A DNA stretch of 64,000 nucleotides from Stenotrophomonas acidaminiphila (GTDB lineage Bacteria > Pseudomonadota > Gammaproteobacteria > Xanthomonadales > Xanthomonadaceae). The notes beneath the pieces are model-generated. The model was not told where the DNA came from, searched no databases, and saw nothing but the letters and a program-made list of their open reading frames with translations. Shown piece after piece: positions 8,924 to 18,550 of this stretch. Each line of letters begins with the position of its first letter. Within the stretch, counting starts at the first letter, position 1. Location: NCBI GenBank assembly GCA_002951995.1, contig CP019797.1, forward strand, positions 198,501 to 262,500, written 5' to 3'. The position numbers and the translations under genes were made by a program.

Positions 8924-9042
8924 TTGCACCCGGTGTGGCATGCGACATGGGCGCAGTGGCTGGAATTGGAACAGGGGCCAGCCGAAGCGCATACCGGGGA
9001 AGCATGGGGCCGGCAGTCGGGGACTGCCGGCCCTTGTTCTTT
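8924..9042 (+). ncRNA. candidate small RNA driven by sigma-54
   Basis: Predicted transcript of about 118 nt from the start expected 11-12 bases after the -12 element to a strong intrinsic terminator: 12-bp perfect stem GGGCCGGCAGTC (9007-9018), loop GGG, GACTGCCGGCCC (9022-9033), then TTGTTCTTT. An internal hairpin pairs GGCTGG (8958-8963) with CCAGCC (8978-8983) and presents a loop with GGAACAGGGG, which has GGA-type elements of the sort bound by CsrA/RsmA proteins. There is no plausible reading frame with a ribosome site. The RNA is inferred from the promoter and terminator pair alone; its end points and function are unknown. Confidence 0.45.
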
Positions 9043-9181
9043 CCAGGGCCTGCACGGCGCCCGCGGCCGGTGGCCCTGCGTTGCCGCCCGCAGGTTGCGG
9101 TGGTGCCCGGCGCTGCTGCCGCTGGCTGCTCGCGCGGCGCCGGCGGGCGCCTGCCGCGATGCGCTGAAGCCAAAAAAGACG

Positions 9182-9204
9182 AAGCCCCGGCATGGCCGGG
9201 GCTT
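9182..9204 (-). terminator. intrinsic terminator of the lipoprotein gene
   Basis: AAGCCCCGGC / GCCGGGGCTT stem of 10 bp with a 3-nt loop. On the minus strand it is followed by a short spacer and TTTTTT (9174-9179), so it suits the leftward gene ending at 9378. Confidence 0.65.
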
Positions 9205-9377
9205 GTCATGTGTAGGCGCCGATGCCCGACAGGGCCGGAACAGGGGGGATCCAGATTTCCTGTGCGGACATCGACATGGAAGCGGTCGAGTGTGAAAGCC
9301 GGTTCGCGTCAGTTATGGACGCTTTCGGTCACTCGGCCAGACAAGATTGCCTGGTTTTTCAACAAATGCAAGCGGTT

Positions 9378-9938
9378 TCAGGGTTCCTGCTGCTGTGCCG
9401 ATTCCATGCGCCGGGACTGTGACGGCGGTCGGGGTGGCGCGGGGCGGTGCATCATCGGCCGGGGTGCGCCGTTGGCCTGGGGCGAGGGCATGGCCCGCGG
9501 CACCTGCGCCTGCGGGCGCGGTTGCGGGCGCTGCAGGCGGTCCATGTCGCGCCAGGGCGACTTGCCGCCGCCGTCCACCGGCGGGCGGGGGCGCGGCGGG
9601 CGTCCGTCGCCATCACCGGGCCACGGCGGGCGGTGGCCGCCATCGCCGTTGCCATGCCCCGGCGGCGGCCGGTGGCCACCGTCATGGCCGTGCGGCGGCC
9701 GCGGCCGGTACGGCGGGCGGTACACCGGGTACGGGTAGCGGTAGTCGTAATAGCCGTAGCTGCCATAGCCATAAGGGCCGTAGCCATAGGCGCCGTAGGG
9801 ATAGCCGTACGGGTAGGTGCGCTGCACCGACGTCGCGCCGCGGTAATAGCCGCCCGCGCCGCCGTCGACGTAGTCGTAGGTGGCGCAGCCGGACAGGCCG
9901 AGCAACAGGCCGGCCGAAAGGATCAGGCGCTTTTTCAT
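9378..9938 (-). CDS. Pro/Gly/Tyr-rich putative lipoprotein
   Basis: A 186-aa protein with a signal peptide and lipobox LSGC (lipidated Cys18), then a low-complexity region: Tyr-Gly-Pro repeats (YPYGYPYGAYGYGPYGYGSY), Pro/His/Gly-rich segments, and a Gln/Arg/Pro-rich tail. No known domain is recognisable. Composition suggests a disordered, surface- or periplasm-exposed, outer-membrane-anchored protein. A GGGGGA ribosome site precedes ATG 9938. Similar Gly/Tyr-rich lipoproteins are common in xanthomonads with no assigned role. The repeats are unlikely to be a spurious frame because the signal peptide and lipobox are textbook. Confidence 0.75.
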   Translation of the reverse strand: MKKRLILSAGLLLGLSGCATYDYVDGGAGGYYRGATSVQRTYPYGYPYGAYGYGPYGYGSYGYYDYRYPYPVYRPPYRPRPPHGHDGGHRPPPGHGNGDGGHRPPWPGDGDGRPPRPRPPVDGGGKSPWRDMDRLQRPQPRPQAQVPRAMPSPQANGAPRPMMHRPAPPRPPSQSRRMESAQQQEP

Positions 9939-10076
9939 GACAGTCCCCCGTTGGGTGCGCGGCCAGCTTCGGGCCCGCGCATTGAATCGGTCCTTAACCC
10001 TGCCGGCAGGGCTGAACGCAGGTGCAGTGGTGGCGTGAGATGGTCCGGCACCGGGGGCCTACGTTAACCTTTCCCC

Positions 10077-11039
10077 ATGGTTGAACTCACCCTGCCAGGG
10101 CCGGCCGACGTGCTGGCCGCCGCGGCCCGCATCGCGGCCCACGCCACGGTCACCCCGGTGCTGCGGTCGCGCGAACTGGATGCGCTGGCCGGCGCCCGCC
10201 TGCATTTCAAGGCCGAGCACCTGCAGCGCGGCGGCGCTTTCAAGTTCCGCGGTGCCTGCAACGCGGTGTGGGCGCTGGACGCGGACACCGCGCAGCAGGG
10301 CGTGGTGACGCATTCGTCCGGCAACCACGGCGCGGCGCTGGCGCTGGCGGCGCGTTCGCGCGGCATTCCCTGCCACGTGGTGGTGCCCGAGGGCGCGGTG
10401 GCGGCCAAGCTGGCCAACATCGCCCGCCATGGCGCCACCCTGTGGCGCTGTGCGCCCACCCAGGCCGCGCGCGAGGCCGAGTGCGCGCGGGTGCAGCGCG
10501 ACACCGGCGCGGTGCTGGTGCACCCGTATGCCGACGCGCAGGTGATTGCCGGCCAGGGCACGGCGACGCTGGAACTGCTGCGCCAGGCCGGCACCGCGCT
10601 GGACGTGGTGGTGGTGCCGGTCGGCGGTGGCGGGCTGGCCTGCGGCACCCTGCTGGCGCTGCAGCAGGCGGCGCCGGGCTGCGAGCTGGTGCTGGCCGAG
10701 CCGGCCGGGGCGGCGGACACCGCGCGGTCGCTGGACGCCGGCCGGCGGCAGGTGGATTTCGTGCCCGATACCGTCTGTGACGGCCTGCGCGGCGCGCTGG
10801 GCGAACCCAATTTCGCGCTGCTGCACGGCAAGGCCACGGTCGTGACCGTGGACGACGACGCCACCGTGGCGGCGATGCGGCTGCTGTGGCAGGTGCTCAA
10901 GCAGGTGCTGGAGCCGTCCTCGGCCACGGTGCTGGCGGCCGTGCTGGCGCAGCCGCAGCGCTTTGCCGGGCGCAACGTGGGCCTGGTGCTGTCCGGCGGC
11001 AACGTCGACCTGGACGCGCTGCCGTGGATGGGCGCATGA
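10077..11039 (+). CDS. PLP-dependent threonine/serine dehydratase family enzyme
   Basis: A 320-aa fold-type II PLP enzyme. Lys56 in GGAFKFRGA is the Schiff-base lysine, SSGNHGAALA (79-88) binds the substrate carboxylate, and a Gly-rich loop (VPVGGGGLACG) binds the cofactor phosphate. It lacks the C-terminal ACT domain of biosynthetic IlvA, so it resembles short catabolic threonine dehydratases, serine dehydratases and serine racemases, which convert L-Thr or L-Ser to 2-oxobutyrate or pyruvate plus ammonia. Substrate preference cannot be read from sequence. Its stop overlaps the next start (ATGA), so it is coupled to the YdcF gene. Confidence 0.87.
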   Translation: MVELTLPGPADVLAAAARIAAHATVTPVLRSRELDALAGARLHFKAEHLQRGGAFKFRGACNAVWALDADTAQQGVVTHSSGNHGAALALAARSRGIPCHVVVPEGAVAAKLANIARHGATLWRCAPTQAAREAECARVQRDTGAVLVHPYADAQVIAGQGTATLELLRQAGTALDVVVVPVGGGGLACGTLLALQQAAPGCELVLAEPAGAADTARSLDAGRRQVDFVPDTVCDGLRGALGEPNFALLHGKATVVTVDDDATVAAMRLLWQVLKQVLEPSSATVLAAVLAQPQRFAGRNVGLVLSGGNVDLDALPWMGA

Positions 11040-11638
11040 GCCGCCGGCGCGCGCGTCTGTTCGACTGGCTGTGGCGCCTGTGCGTGCTGCTGCTGCTGTG
11101 GCTGCTGGGCGTGGCGGCGTGGATCATCTGGGTGGGCGACCGCGACCAGGCCGCGCCGGCCGACGCGATCATCGTGCTGGGCGCGGCGGCCTACGACGCC
11201 AAGCCGTCGCCGGTGTTCGAGGAACGCATCCGCCACGGCCTGGACCTGTACCGCCAGGGGTTCGCGCCGAAGCTGATCTTCACCGGCGGTTTCGGCGGCG
11301 CCGGCGCGCGTTTTTCCGAATCGCAGGTGGCGCGCCGCTACGCGCTGAAACAGCAGATTCCGGCCAAGGACATCCTGATCGAAAGCCAGTCGCGCACCAC
11401 CCGCCAGAACCTGGTCGAGGCCAAGCGGCTGATGGACGCGCACGGCATGCGCCGCGCCATCCTGGTCAGCGACCCGCTGCACATGGCGCGCGCGCTGCGC
11501 CTGTCCCAGGAGCTGGGCATCGACGCGCTGGCCTCGTCCACGCCGAGCACGCGCTTCCGCAGCTTCCACACCAGCTGGCGCTTTCTGGCGCAGGAAATCT
11601 ATTTCTTCCACCGCGACCTGTTCGCCCGCGGCGCCTGA
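11036..11638 (+). CDS. YdcF family (DUF218) membrane protein
   Basis: A 200-aa protein with one N-terminal transmembrane segment (about residues 12-32, LWRLCVLLLLWLLGVAAWI) followed by a periplasmic DUF218 domain: ADAIIVLGAAAYDAKPSPV, LIFTGGFGG, SRTTRQNL and a late ILVSDPLHMARAL. These are the conserved strands of YdcF/SanA/ElyC proteins, some of which act in envelope polysaccharide or lipid II metabolism and some of which bind S-adenosylmethionine. The role here is unknown. The ATG is within the stop of the upstream dehydratase gene. Confidence 0.85.
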   Translation: MSRRRARLFDWLWRLCVLLLLWLLGVAAWIIWVGDRDQAAPADAIIVLGAAAYDAKPSPVFEERIRHGLDLYRQGFAPKLIFTGGFGGAGARFSESQVARRYALKQQIPAKDILIESQSRTTRQNLVEAKRLMDAHGMRRAILVSDPLHMARALRLSQELGIDALASSTPSTRFRSFHTSWRFLAQEIYFFHRDLFARGA

Positions 11639-11666
11639 GCGCCGCTGTTCCTTCCGCGAGAACCCC

Positions 11667-12094
11667 ATGAGCCACGACCTTTCCCCGCGCAGCAACAGGC
11701 CATCGACCTGGTGCGCGGTTACTACGATGCCTTCAACCGCGGCGACTGGGCCGGCATGCTGGAGCGGCTGAGCGACGATGTGGCGCACGACCTCAACCAG
11801 GGCGCGCGCGAAAGCGGGCGCGAGGCGTTTGCCGCGTTCCTGCGGCGCATGGAGGCCAGTTACCGCGAGCAGCTGCGCGAGGTGGTGGTGATGGCCAGCG
11901 CCGACGGCACCCGCGCCGCGGCCGAGTACGTGGTGCATGGCGAGTACCACCACACCGATGAAGGCCTGCCGCCGGCCAACGGCCAGCGCTACGTACTGCC
12001 GGGCGGCGCGTTCTTTGATATCCGCGGCGGGCGCATCGCGCGGGTGAGCAATTACTACAACCTGCAGGACTGGATCGCCCAGGTCGGCGGTTGA
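11667..12094 (+). CDS. SnoaL/ketosteroid-isomerase-like protein, frameshifted near the start
   Basis: The main frame encodes VRGYYDAFNRGDWAGMLERL...DDVAHDLNQGARESGREAF and ends VSNYYNLQDWIAQVGG, typical of an NTF2/SnoaL-like isomerase-related family. The natural start MSHDLSP at 11667 lies in another frame; one more G in the CCCCG run at 11683-11687 would yield MSHDLSPAQQQAIDLVRGYY and 142 aa in total. Without it, translation could only begin at GTG 11711, which removes the first helix. These proteins are small cone-shaped enzymes or ligand binders. Function here is unknown. Confidence 0.75.
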
Positions 12095-12157
12095 ACGCAG
12101 CGCGGCGCATGCGCCGCGCACCCTTCCCGGCCGCGGCCGTGGCGGCAGGCCCCGCGG

Positions 12158-13048
12158 TTACGGGCTCTGCGGCCGGCGCCGGATCGGAATGGCCGACAGC
12201 GGCACCGCGGCCACGTCATGGCCGTGTTCGCGGATCGGCGCGCCCGGCTCCGGCGCCCAGGCGTGGGCGTAGATGACTTCCCAGCTGCTGGGCAGCTTGC
12301 CGTCGGCACGGCGCAGCGGTTCGTAGGCCGCCTGCGCGGCGTTGAAGCGGCTGCGCCCGGTGAGGGTGTGGCGGCGCCCGCTCAGCGCGTTGGTGGCGCC
12401 GATGGCCTTGAGCTCGCGCATCAGCGCCGGCAGGTCGTCGTAGGTGAGGGTGAACAGGTCGCGGTCCAGCACCGGGTCGCGGAAGCCGGCCATCATCAGC
12501 GCGTCGCCGAACTGCGCGATCTGCACGAAGCGGCTCACGTGCGGGGTGTCGTCGGCCTGGGCGAACGCCTCGCGCAGTTCCACCAGCGTCTCCGGGCCGA
12601 AGGTGGAGCACACCAGCAGGCCGCCGGGCTTGAGCACGCGGCGGAAGCCGGCGAACACCGACGGCAGGTCTTCCACCCACTGCAGGCACAGGTTGCTGAA
12701 GATCACGTCCACGCTGTTGTCGGCCAGCGGCAGCGCCCGCGCGTCGGCGCACACGCGCGAGAACGGGCGCCACCAGCCGGCCTGCTTCCTGGCCTCGGCC
12801 AGCATCGGCAGGGCCAGGTCCAGCGCGATCACCTGCGCCTTGGGCCAGCGCTTTTTCATCGCCGCGGTGGCATGCGCCGGGCCGCTGCCCACGTCCAGCA
12901 CCACCTGCGGCTGCCGCGCTTCCAGGTAATCCAGCGATTCCAGCAGGCGTTTGCCGACCTCCTGCTGCAGCACGGCGGCGGCGTGGTAGCTGGTGGCGGC
13001 GCGCGAGAAGGCGCGGCGGACGTGCTTGGAGTCGAACAGGGCAGGCAT
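12158..13048 (-). CDS. bioC: malonyl-ACP O-methyltransferase BioC
   Basis: A 296-aa class I SAM methyltransferase. BioC methylates the free carboxyl of malonyl-ACP so that the fatty acid synthase can build the pimeloyl chain for biotin. It starts with the family-typical region FDSKHVRRAFSRAATSYHAAAVLQ, followed by SAM motif I VVLDVGSGPAHATAAM (about 49-64), acidic loop ALDLALPML and motif IV VIFSNLCLQWVEDL. It is the last gene of the leftward biotin operon, after bioB, bioF, bioH and an SDR gene. Gap to the SDR stop is only 23 bp, which supports co-transcription. Confidence 0.93.
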   Translation of the reverse strand: MPALFDSKHVRRAFSRAATSYHAAAVLQQEVGKRLLESLDYLEARQPQVVLDVGSGPAHATAAMKKRWPKAQVIALDLALPMLAEARKQAGWWRPFSRVCADARALPLADNSVDVIFSNLCLQWVEDLPSVFAGFRRVLKPGGLLVCSTFGPETLVELREAFAQADDTPHVSRFVQIAQFGDALMMAGFRDPVLDRDLFTLTYDDLPALMRELKAIGATNALSGRRHTLTGRSRFNAAQAAYEPLRRADGKLPSSWEVIYAHAWAPEPGAPIREHGHDVAAVPLSAIPIRRRPQSP

Positions 13049-13071
13049 GGGAATACGTGGTTGCTACGGGG

Positions 13072-13854
13072 TCAGAAGGTACCGGGGTAGGCGCCGCCGT
13101 CGATCAGCAGGTTCTGCCCGGTGATGTAACCGGCGTGCACGCTGCACAGGAAGGCGCAGGCGGCGCCGAACTCGTCCGGCGTGCCGAAGCGGCCGGCGGG
13201 AATGCCGGCGCGGCGGCGCGCGGCCACCTCGTCCAGCGGCAGCTGCTGGCGCCGCGCGCTGGCGTCCAGGGTGCCACGCAGGCGGTCGGTGTCGAACGCG
13301 CCGGGCAGCAGGTTGTTGAGGGTGACGTTGCGCGCCAGGTGGGTGCGGGCGACGCCGGCGACGAAGCCGGTGAGCCCCGAGCGCGCGCCGTTGGACAGGC
13401 CGAGGATGTCGATCGGCGCCTTCACCGCGCTGGAGGTGATGTTGACCACGCGGCCGAAGCCGCGCGCGGCCATGCCGTCGACGGTGGCGCGGATCAGTTC
13501 GATCGGGGTCAGCATGTTGGCGTCCAGCGCGGCCAGCCACTGTTCGCGCTCCCAGTCGCGGAAGTCGCCCGGCGGCGGGCCGCCGGCGTTGGTGACCAGG
13601 ATGTCCACCTGTGGGCAGGCGGACAGCGCGGCCGCGCGGCCGGCGGCGGTGGTGATGTCGGCGGCGACGGCGATGACCTGCCCGGCGCCGGGCAGCGCGC
13701 GCAGTTGCGCCGCGGCCGCTTCCAGCGCGTCGGTGCCGCGGGCGACGATGACCACGTTGGCGCCTTCGCCGGCCAGCGCACGCGCGCAGCCCAGCCCCAG
13801 CCCCCTGCTGGCGCCGCAGACCAGTGCCCAGCGCCCGGCGATGCCCAGATCCAT
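13072..13854 (-). CDS. SDR-like oxidoreductase lacking the YxxxK catalytic pair, inside the biotin operon
   Basis: A 260-aa Rossmann protein related to FabG ketoreductases: GASRGLGLG (14-22) cofactor loop, NAGG at 89-92, serine-rich NITSSAV at 138-144, and C-terminal GRFGTPDEFGAACAFLCS with ITGQNLLIDGGAY. The normal YxxxK is replaced by Ser154-Asn-Gly-Ala-Arg158 (LSNGAR), so the standard SDR proton relay is missing. A subgroup of BKR-like SDR proteins with imperfect tetrads is known, and this looks like one. Sitting between bioH and bioC, it may take part in pimeloyl chain assembly, but that is only positional inference. Confidence 0.85.
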   Translation of the reverse strand: MDLGIAGRWALVCGASRGLGLGCARALAGEGANVVIVARGTDALEAAAAQLRALPGAGQVIAVAADITTAAGRAAALSACPQVDILVTNAGGPPPGDFRDWEREQWLAALDANMLTPIELIRATVDGMAARGFGRVVNITSSAVKAPIDILGLSNGARSGLTGFVAGVARTHLARNVTLNNLLPGAFDTDRLRGTLDASARRQQLPLDEVAARRRAGIPAGRFGTPDEFGAACAFLCSVHAGYITGQNLLIDGGAYPGTF

Positions 13855-13914
13855 CGCGTTACTCCCGGTGTGTCCCGTGGCCGCACATGATCGGCGATGC
13901 GCGCAGCTGGCGGC

Positions 13915-14682
13915 TCACGCGCAGGCCGCAACGAAGCGTTGCAGCCGCCCGGCGACGTCGTCGGCGTGGCCCAGGAACGGCGCGTGGCCGCCGCCGTCGA
14001 TGGTGTGCGCGGTGTGCAGCCCGGGCGGGGCCAGCGCCGCGGCGCCGTGCATGGCGTTGGCCGGCACCAGCCGGTCGCGCTGGCCGCCGATCCACAGGCC
14101 GGGCACGCGCAGCCCGGGCAGGGCGCCGCGCAGGTCGCTGCGGTCCAGCAGGGCCAGGCCTTCGTGCAGTGCGCGCGGTGCCGGTTCGCCGCGCGCGACC
14201 AGGGCCTCGCGCAGGGTGCGCAGTTCGCTGCGCGCGTGCTGTGAGCCCATCACGTCCAACGCCAGGAAGCGTTCCAGGGTGCCGCGGTAGTCCTGTTCCA
14301 GGTCCTGGCCGAACTGTTCGAACACGCTGCGCTCCACCGCGTCGGGCCAGTCGGCGTCGCGCACGAAGCGCGGCGTGGCGGCCAGCATCGCCAGCCCGCG
14401 CACCTGCGGCAGGGTGGCCGCGCCGTGCAGCGCCACCAGCCCGCCCAGCGACCAGCCGCACCACACCGCCGGCGGGGTGGCCGCGGCAATGGCGTTGACC
14501 AGGTAGGGCAGGCGCAGCGGGGTGTCGTCGTCGCGGCTGAAGCCGTGGCCGGGCAGGTCCACCACGTGCAGCTGGAAGTGTGGCGACAGGCGCTGCACCA
14601 GCGGCGCGAAGATGCCGCCGTGCAGCGCCCAGCCGTGGATCAGGACCAGTGCCGGGCCGCTGCCGGTGACGTCGATATGCAT
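13915..14682 (-). CDS. bioH: pimeloyl-ACP methyl ester carboxylesterase BioH
   Basis: A 255-aa alpha/beta hydrolase that removes the methyl group from pimeloyl-ACP methyl ester, ending chain elongation in biotin synthesis. Visible: oxyanion motif LVLIHGWALHGGIF (12-25), nucleophile elbow CGWSLGG with Ser78, the lid region with FLALDVMGS, the acid region WIGGQRDRLVP and the histidine in GGGHAPFLGH. All are standard for BioH. It lies 16 bp downstream of bioF in the same direction. Confidence 0.93.
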   Translation of the reverse strand: MHIDVTGSGPALVLIHGWALHGGIFAPLVQRLSPHFQLHVVDLPGHGFSRDDDTPLRLPYLVNAIAAATPPAVWCGWSLGGLVALHGAATLPQVRGLAMLAATPRFVRDADWPDAVERSVFEQFGQDLEQDYRGTLERFLALDVMGSQHARSELRTLREALVARGEPAPRALHEGLALLDRSDLRGALPGLRVPGLWIGGQRDRLVPANAMHGAAALAPPGLHTAHTIDGGGHAPFLGHADDVAGRLQRFVAACA

Positions 14683-14698
14683 GCGTATACGGTGTGCT

Positions 14699-15909
<1,211 letters not shown>

Positions 15910-16048
15910 GGCGTCAGTTCATGGACGGGTGGGCGGCTAGCGTAACCGGTCGCCGCTGCAGCCGCTTGCGGCGCGGCCCGGCGGCAGGCCGCGCGGCGTG
16001 GGGGCGCGGCGATGCCGGGCACCGCCGCCGCTGCCTGCCGCGGCCGGT

Positions 16049-17077
16049 TCAGGCGGTCGCCGCGCAGGCCGGGGCGATGTCCAGGTGCACGGTGCCGGGG
16101 TGGTCGTGGTCGTCGGCATCCACGTTGACCTGCATCGGCGAAATGCCCAGCCGCGCGAACAGCGCCTGGTCGCGCGCGGTGTCCGGGTTGCCGGTGGTCA
16201 GCAGCTTTTCGCCGTAGAAGATGGAGTTGGCGCCGGCGGCGAAGCACAGCGCCTGCAGTTCGTCGCTCATGCTCTCGCGCCCGGCCGACAGCCGCACCAT
16301 CGAGCGCGGCATGGTGATGCGCGCCACCGCGATCATGCGCACGAACTCGAACGGATCCAGCTCGGCGCTGCCATGCAGCGGCGTGCCGGCGACCTGCACC
16401 AGGCGGTTGATCGGCACCGAGTCCGGGTGCGCCGGCAGGTTGGCCAGCGCCAGCAGCAGGCCGGCGCGGTGTTCGCGGGTCTCGCCCATGCCGACGATGC
16501 CGCCGCAGCAGGTCTTCAGCCCGGCGTTGCGCACGTGTTCGAGCGTGTCCAGCCGGTCCTGGTACTGGCGGGTGTGGATGATCGAGTCGTAATAGTCCGG
16601 CGCGGTGTCGAGGTTGTGGTTGTAGTAGTCCAGCCCGGCGTCCTTGAGCGCCTGCGCCTGGTGGCCTTCGAGCATGCCCAGGGTGGCGCAGGTTTCCAGG
16701 CCCAGCGCCTTCACTTCGCGGATCATCGCCGCCACCTTGGGGATGTCACGGTCCTTGGGCGAGCGCCAGGCCGCGCCCATGCAGAAGCGCGAGGCGCCGG
16801 CCTGCCTGGCGGCGCGGGCGCGGGCGACCACGCTGTCGGTGTCCATCAGCTTCTGCGCGTCCACCCCGGTGTCGTAGCGCTGCGCCTGCGGGCAGTAGGC
16901 GCAGTCTTCCGGGCAGCCGCCGGTTTTGACCGACAGCAGGGTGGAGACCTGCACCTGCGCCGGGTCGAAATGTTCGCGGTGCACGCTGGCGGCGCGGAAC
17001 AGCAGTTCGGGGAACGGCAGGTCGAACAGCGCCAGCAATTCCTCGCGGCTCCAGTCGTGGCGGATGACGGCGGGCAT
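16049..17077 (-). CDS. bioB: biotin synthase BioB
   Basis: A 342-aa radical-SAM enzyme inserting sulfur into dethiobiotin. The [4Fe-4S] cysteines are in [12 protein letters not shown] (Cys55, 59, 62). The second cluster region is seen in [19 protein letters not shown] and [14 protein letters not shown], and the YNHN motif is diagnostic. The start ATG 17077 has AGGAAACACCG upstream and gives the usual family N-terminus; an ATG 69 bases earlier is in-frame but lies over the promoter. First gene of the leftward biotin operon, transcribed from a promoter overlapping a BirA-like operator. bioA and bioD are not in the window. Confidence 0.96.
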   Translation of the reverse strand: MPAVIRHDWSREELLALFDLPFPELLFRAASVHREHFDPAQVQVSTLLSVKTGGCPEDCAYCPQAQRYDTGVDAQKLMDTDSVVARARAARQAGASRFCMGAAWRSPKDRDIPKVAAMIREVKALGLETCATLGMLEGHQAQALKDAGLDYYNHNLDTAPDYYDSIIHTRQYQDRLDTLEHVRNAGLKTCCGGIVGMGETREHRAGLLLALANLPAHPDSVPINRLVQVAGTPLHGSAELDPFEFVRMIAVARITMPRSMVRLSAGRESMSDELQALCFAAGANSIFYGEKLLTTGNPDTARDQALFARLGISPMQVNVDADDHDHPGTVHLDIAPACAATA

Positions 17078-17114
17078 CGGTGTTTCCTGACAGATCGGGC
17101 AACGGAAGCGGGGC

Positions 17115-17170
17115 AGTCTGGTGAGCATGCAGTCTGCTGTCAACAAATCATTCGGCGCTTTGGTTTACAG
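17115..17170 (-). promoter_or_regulatory. bioB promoter with BirA-like operator
   Basis: On the minus strand, -35 TTGACA (17138-17143) and -10 CAGACT (17115-17120) are 17 bp apart. Overlapping it is an interrupted palindrome, CTGTCAACA (17137-17145), 16-bp spacer, GGTTTACAG (17162-17170). The right half matches 8 of 9 bases of the E. coli BirA half-site GGTTTACAA, the left half 6 of 9, and the 16-bp spacer equals that of E. coli bioO. Biotin-bound BirA would therefore cover the -35. The operator lies inside the first codons of the divergent comF. Confidence 0.6.
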
Positions 17171-17855
17171 GGTGGGCGCGGCGCTGTCCGGGCTGGTGTT
17201 CCCGCCGTTGTGCCTGGTCTGTGGCGAGCCGGGCACGCCCGGCCGCGACCTGTGCGCCGCCTGTGCGGCCGCGCTGCCCTGGCTGGAATGCGCCTGCCGT
17301 GGCTGCGCCCTGCCACTGCCGGTCACCGAGCCGGACGGGGCGCTGTGCGGCGCCTGCCAGGGCGCGCGTTCGCCGCTGGCGGCGGTGCATGCCGCGCTGC
17401 TGTACGCGGCGCCGGCGGACGGGCTGCTGCGGCGTTTCAAGTTCCATGGCGACCTGGCCGCCGGGCGCCTGCTGGCGCAGCTGATGCACGCCCGGCTGGC
17501 GCCGGTGGCGCGGCCGCAGGCGCTGGTGCCGGTGCCGCTGCACCTGTCGCGCCTGCGCCGCCGCGGCTACGACCAGGCGCTGGAGCTGGCGCGGCCGCTG
17601 GGCCGCGCGCTGCAGCTGCCCGTGCTGGCCGGCCTGCACCGCACCCGCGCCACCCCGCCGCAGTCCGCGCTGGATGCGGCCGCGCGCCGGCGCAATCTGC
17701 GCCAGGCCTTCGCCGCCCGCGGGCGCCTGCCGGCGCACGTGGCGCTGGTCGACGACGTGATGACCACCGGTGCCACCGTGCAGGCCGCCGCGCGCGCGCT
17801 GCGCCGGGCCGGGGTGGTGCGGGTCGATGCCTGGGTGTGCGCGCGGGTACCCTGA
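17127..17855 (+). CDS. comF: ComF family phosphoribosyltransferase-like protein
   Basis: A 242-aa protein with an N-terminal zinc-binding region ([41 protein letters not shown]) and a C-terminal phosphoribosyltransferase fold with the PRPP loop [21 protein letters not shown]. ComF/GntX proteins are needed for late steps of DNA uptake in competent bacteria; the catalytic substrate is unknown. Start ATG 17127 has GGTGAG upstream; a GTG six bases earlier is an alternative. It diverges from bioB, with the BirA-like site overlapping codons 4 to 15. Confidence 0.88.
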   Translation: MQSAVNKSFGALVYRVGAALSGLVFPPLCLVCGEPGTPGRDLCAACAAALPWLECACRGCALPLPVTEPDGALCGACQGARSPLAAVHAALLYAAPADGLLRRFKFHGDLAAGRLLAQLMHARLAPVARPQALVPVPLHLSRLRRRGYDQALELARPLGRALQLPVLAGLHRTRATPPQSALDAAARRRNLRQAFAARGRLPAHVALVDDVMTTGATVQAAARALRRAGVVRVDAWVCARVP

Positions 17856-17925
17856 ACACGGCAGGGCGACACGCCCGGCCTATGCTTGTCCTGCAACGCA
17901 TTCCCTGACTGCAAGGAGCGATGAC

Positions 17926-18501
17926 ATGAATGGCAACCCGAATTTCCCTTCCGACACGCTGCTTGGCGCGATGTCGCGCCACTGGTGGGTGGTCCTGCTG
18001 TTCGGCCTGTTCGCGGTGGCTTTCGGCGTGCTGGCGGTGATGGCACCGGTACGCACCGCCGCGGTGCTGGCGCTGTGGCTGGGGGTGGTGGCGATCGTCG
18101 AGGGCGTGGTGGCGCTGGCCGCGGCGATCGCCGGTTCGGCGCCGGTATCGCGGGGCTGGGCGGTGTTCTACGCGCTGGTGTCCATTGCCTTCGGCGTGCT
18201 GGCGATCCTCAACCCGCTGGCCACGGCGAGCGTGTTGCTGCTGTTCCTGGCGGCGTGGCTGGTGGTCGGCGGCATCTACCGCATCGTCTTCGCCATCCGC
18301 GTGCGCAAGCACATCCGTGGCGAATGGCTGCTGGTCCTCAGCGGCCTGCTGGCGGTGGTGCTGGGCGTGCTGTTCGCGCTCAACCCGCTGAGCGGGCTGA
18401 TGGTCACGTCGCTGTGGATCGCCGCGATGGCGCTGGTCTACGGCGTGCTGCAGGTGGTGGCGGCGTTCCGCCTGCGCCGGCTGGGCAGGATGGCGGCCTG
18501 A
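17926..18501 (+). CDS. HdeD family membrane protein (DUF308)
   Basis: A 191-aa hydrophobic protein with about six transmembrane helices in paired repeats (for example WWVVLLFGLFAVAFGVLAVM, GWAVFYALVSIAFGVLAIL, EWLLVLSGLLAVVLGVLFAL), each pair containing the F/GVLA-NP pattern of DUF308. HdeD contributes to acid resistance at high cell density in E. coli. Whether this protein does the same is unknown. ATG 17926 follows AAGGAGCGATGAC; an ATG five bases earlier meets a stop at once. Confidence 0.85.
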   Translation: MNGNPNFPSDTLLGAMSRHWWVVLLFGLFAVAFGVLAVMAPVRTAAVLALWLGVVAIVEGVVALAAAIAGSAPVSRGWAVFYALVSIAFGVLAILNPLATASVLLLFLAAWLVVGGIYRIVFAIRVRKHIRGEWLLVLSGLLAVVLGVLFALNPLSGLMVTSLWIAAMALVYGVLQVVAAFRLRRLGRMAA

Positions 18502-18516
18502 GGCACCGCCGCGATG

Positions 18517-18546
18517 GCAGCGGCCCGTCCGGTGGCGGGCCGCTGC
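18517..18546. terminator. GC-rich hairpin between the convergent HdeD-like and ubiA genes
   Basis: An 11-bp perfect stem GCAGCGGCCCG (18517-18527) / CGGGCCGCTGC (18536-18546) with an 8-nt loop sits in the 49-bp gap between two convergent stop codons. There is no clear U tract, so efficiency is uncertain. Confidence 0.5.
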
Positions 18547-18550
18547 CCGG

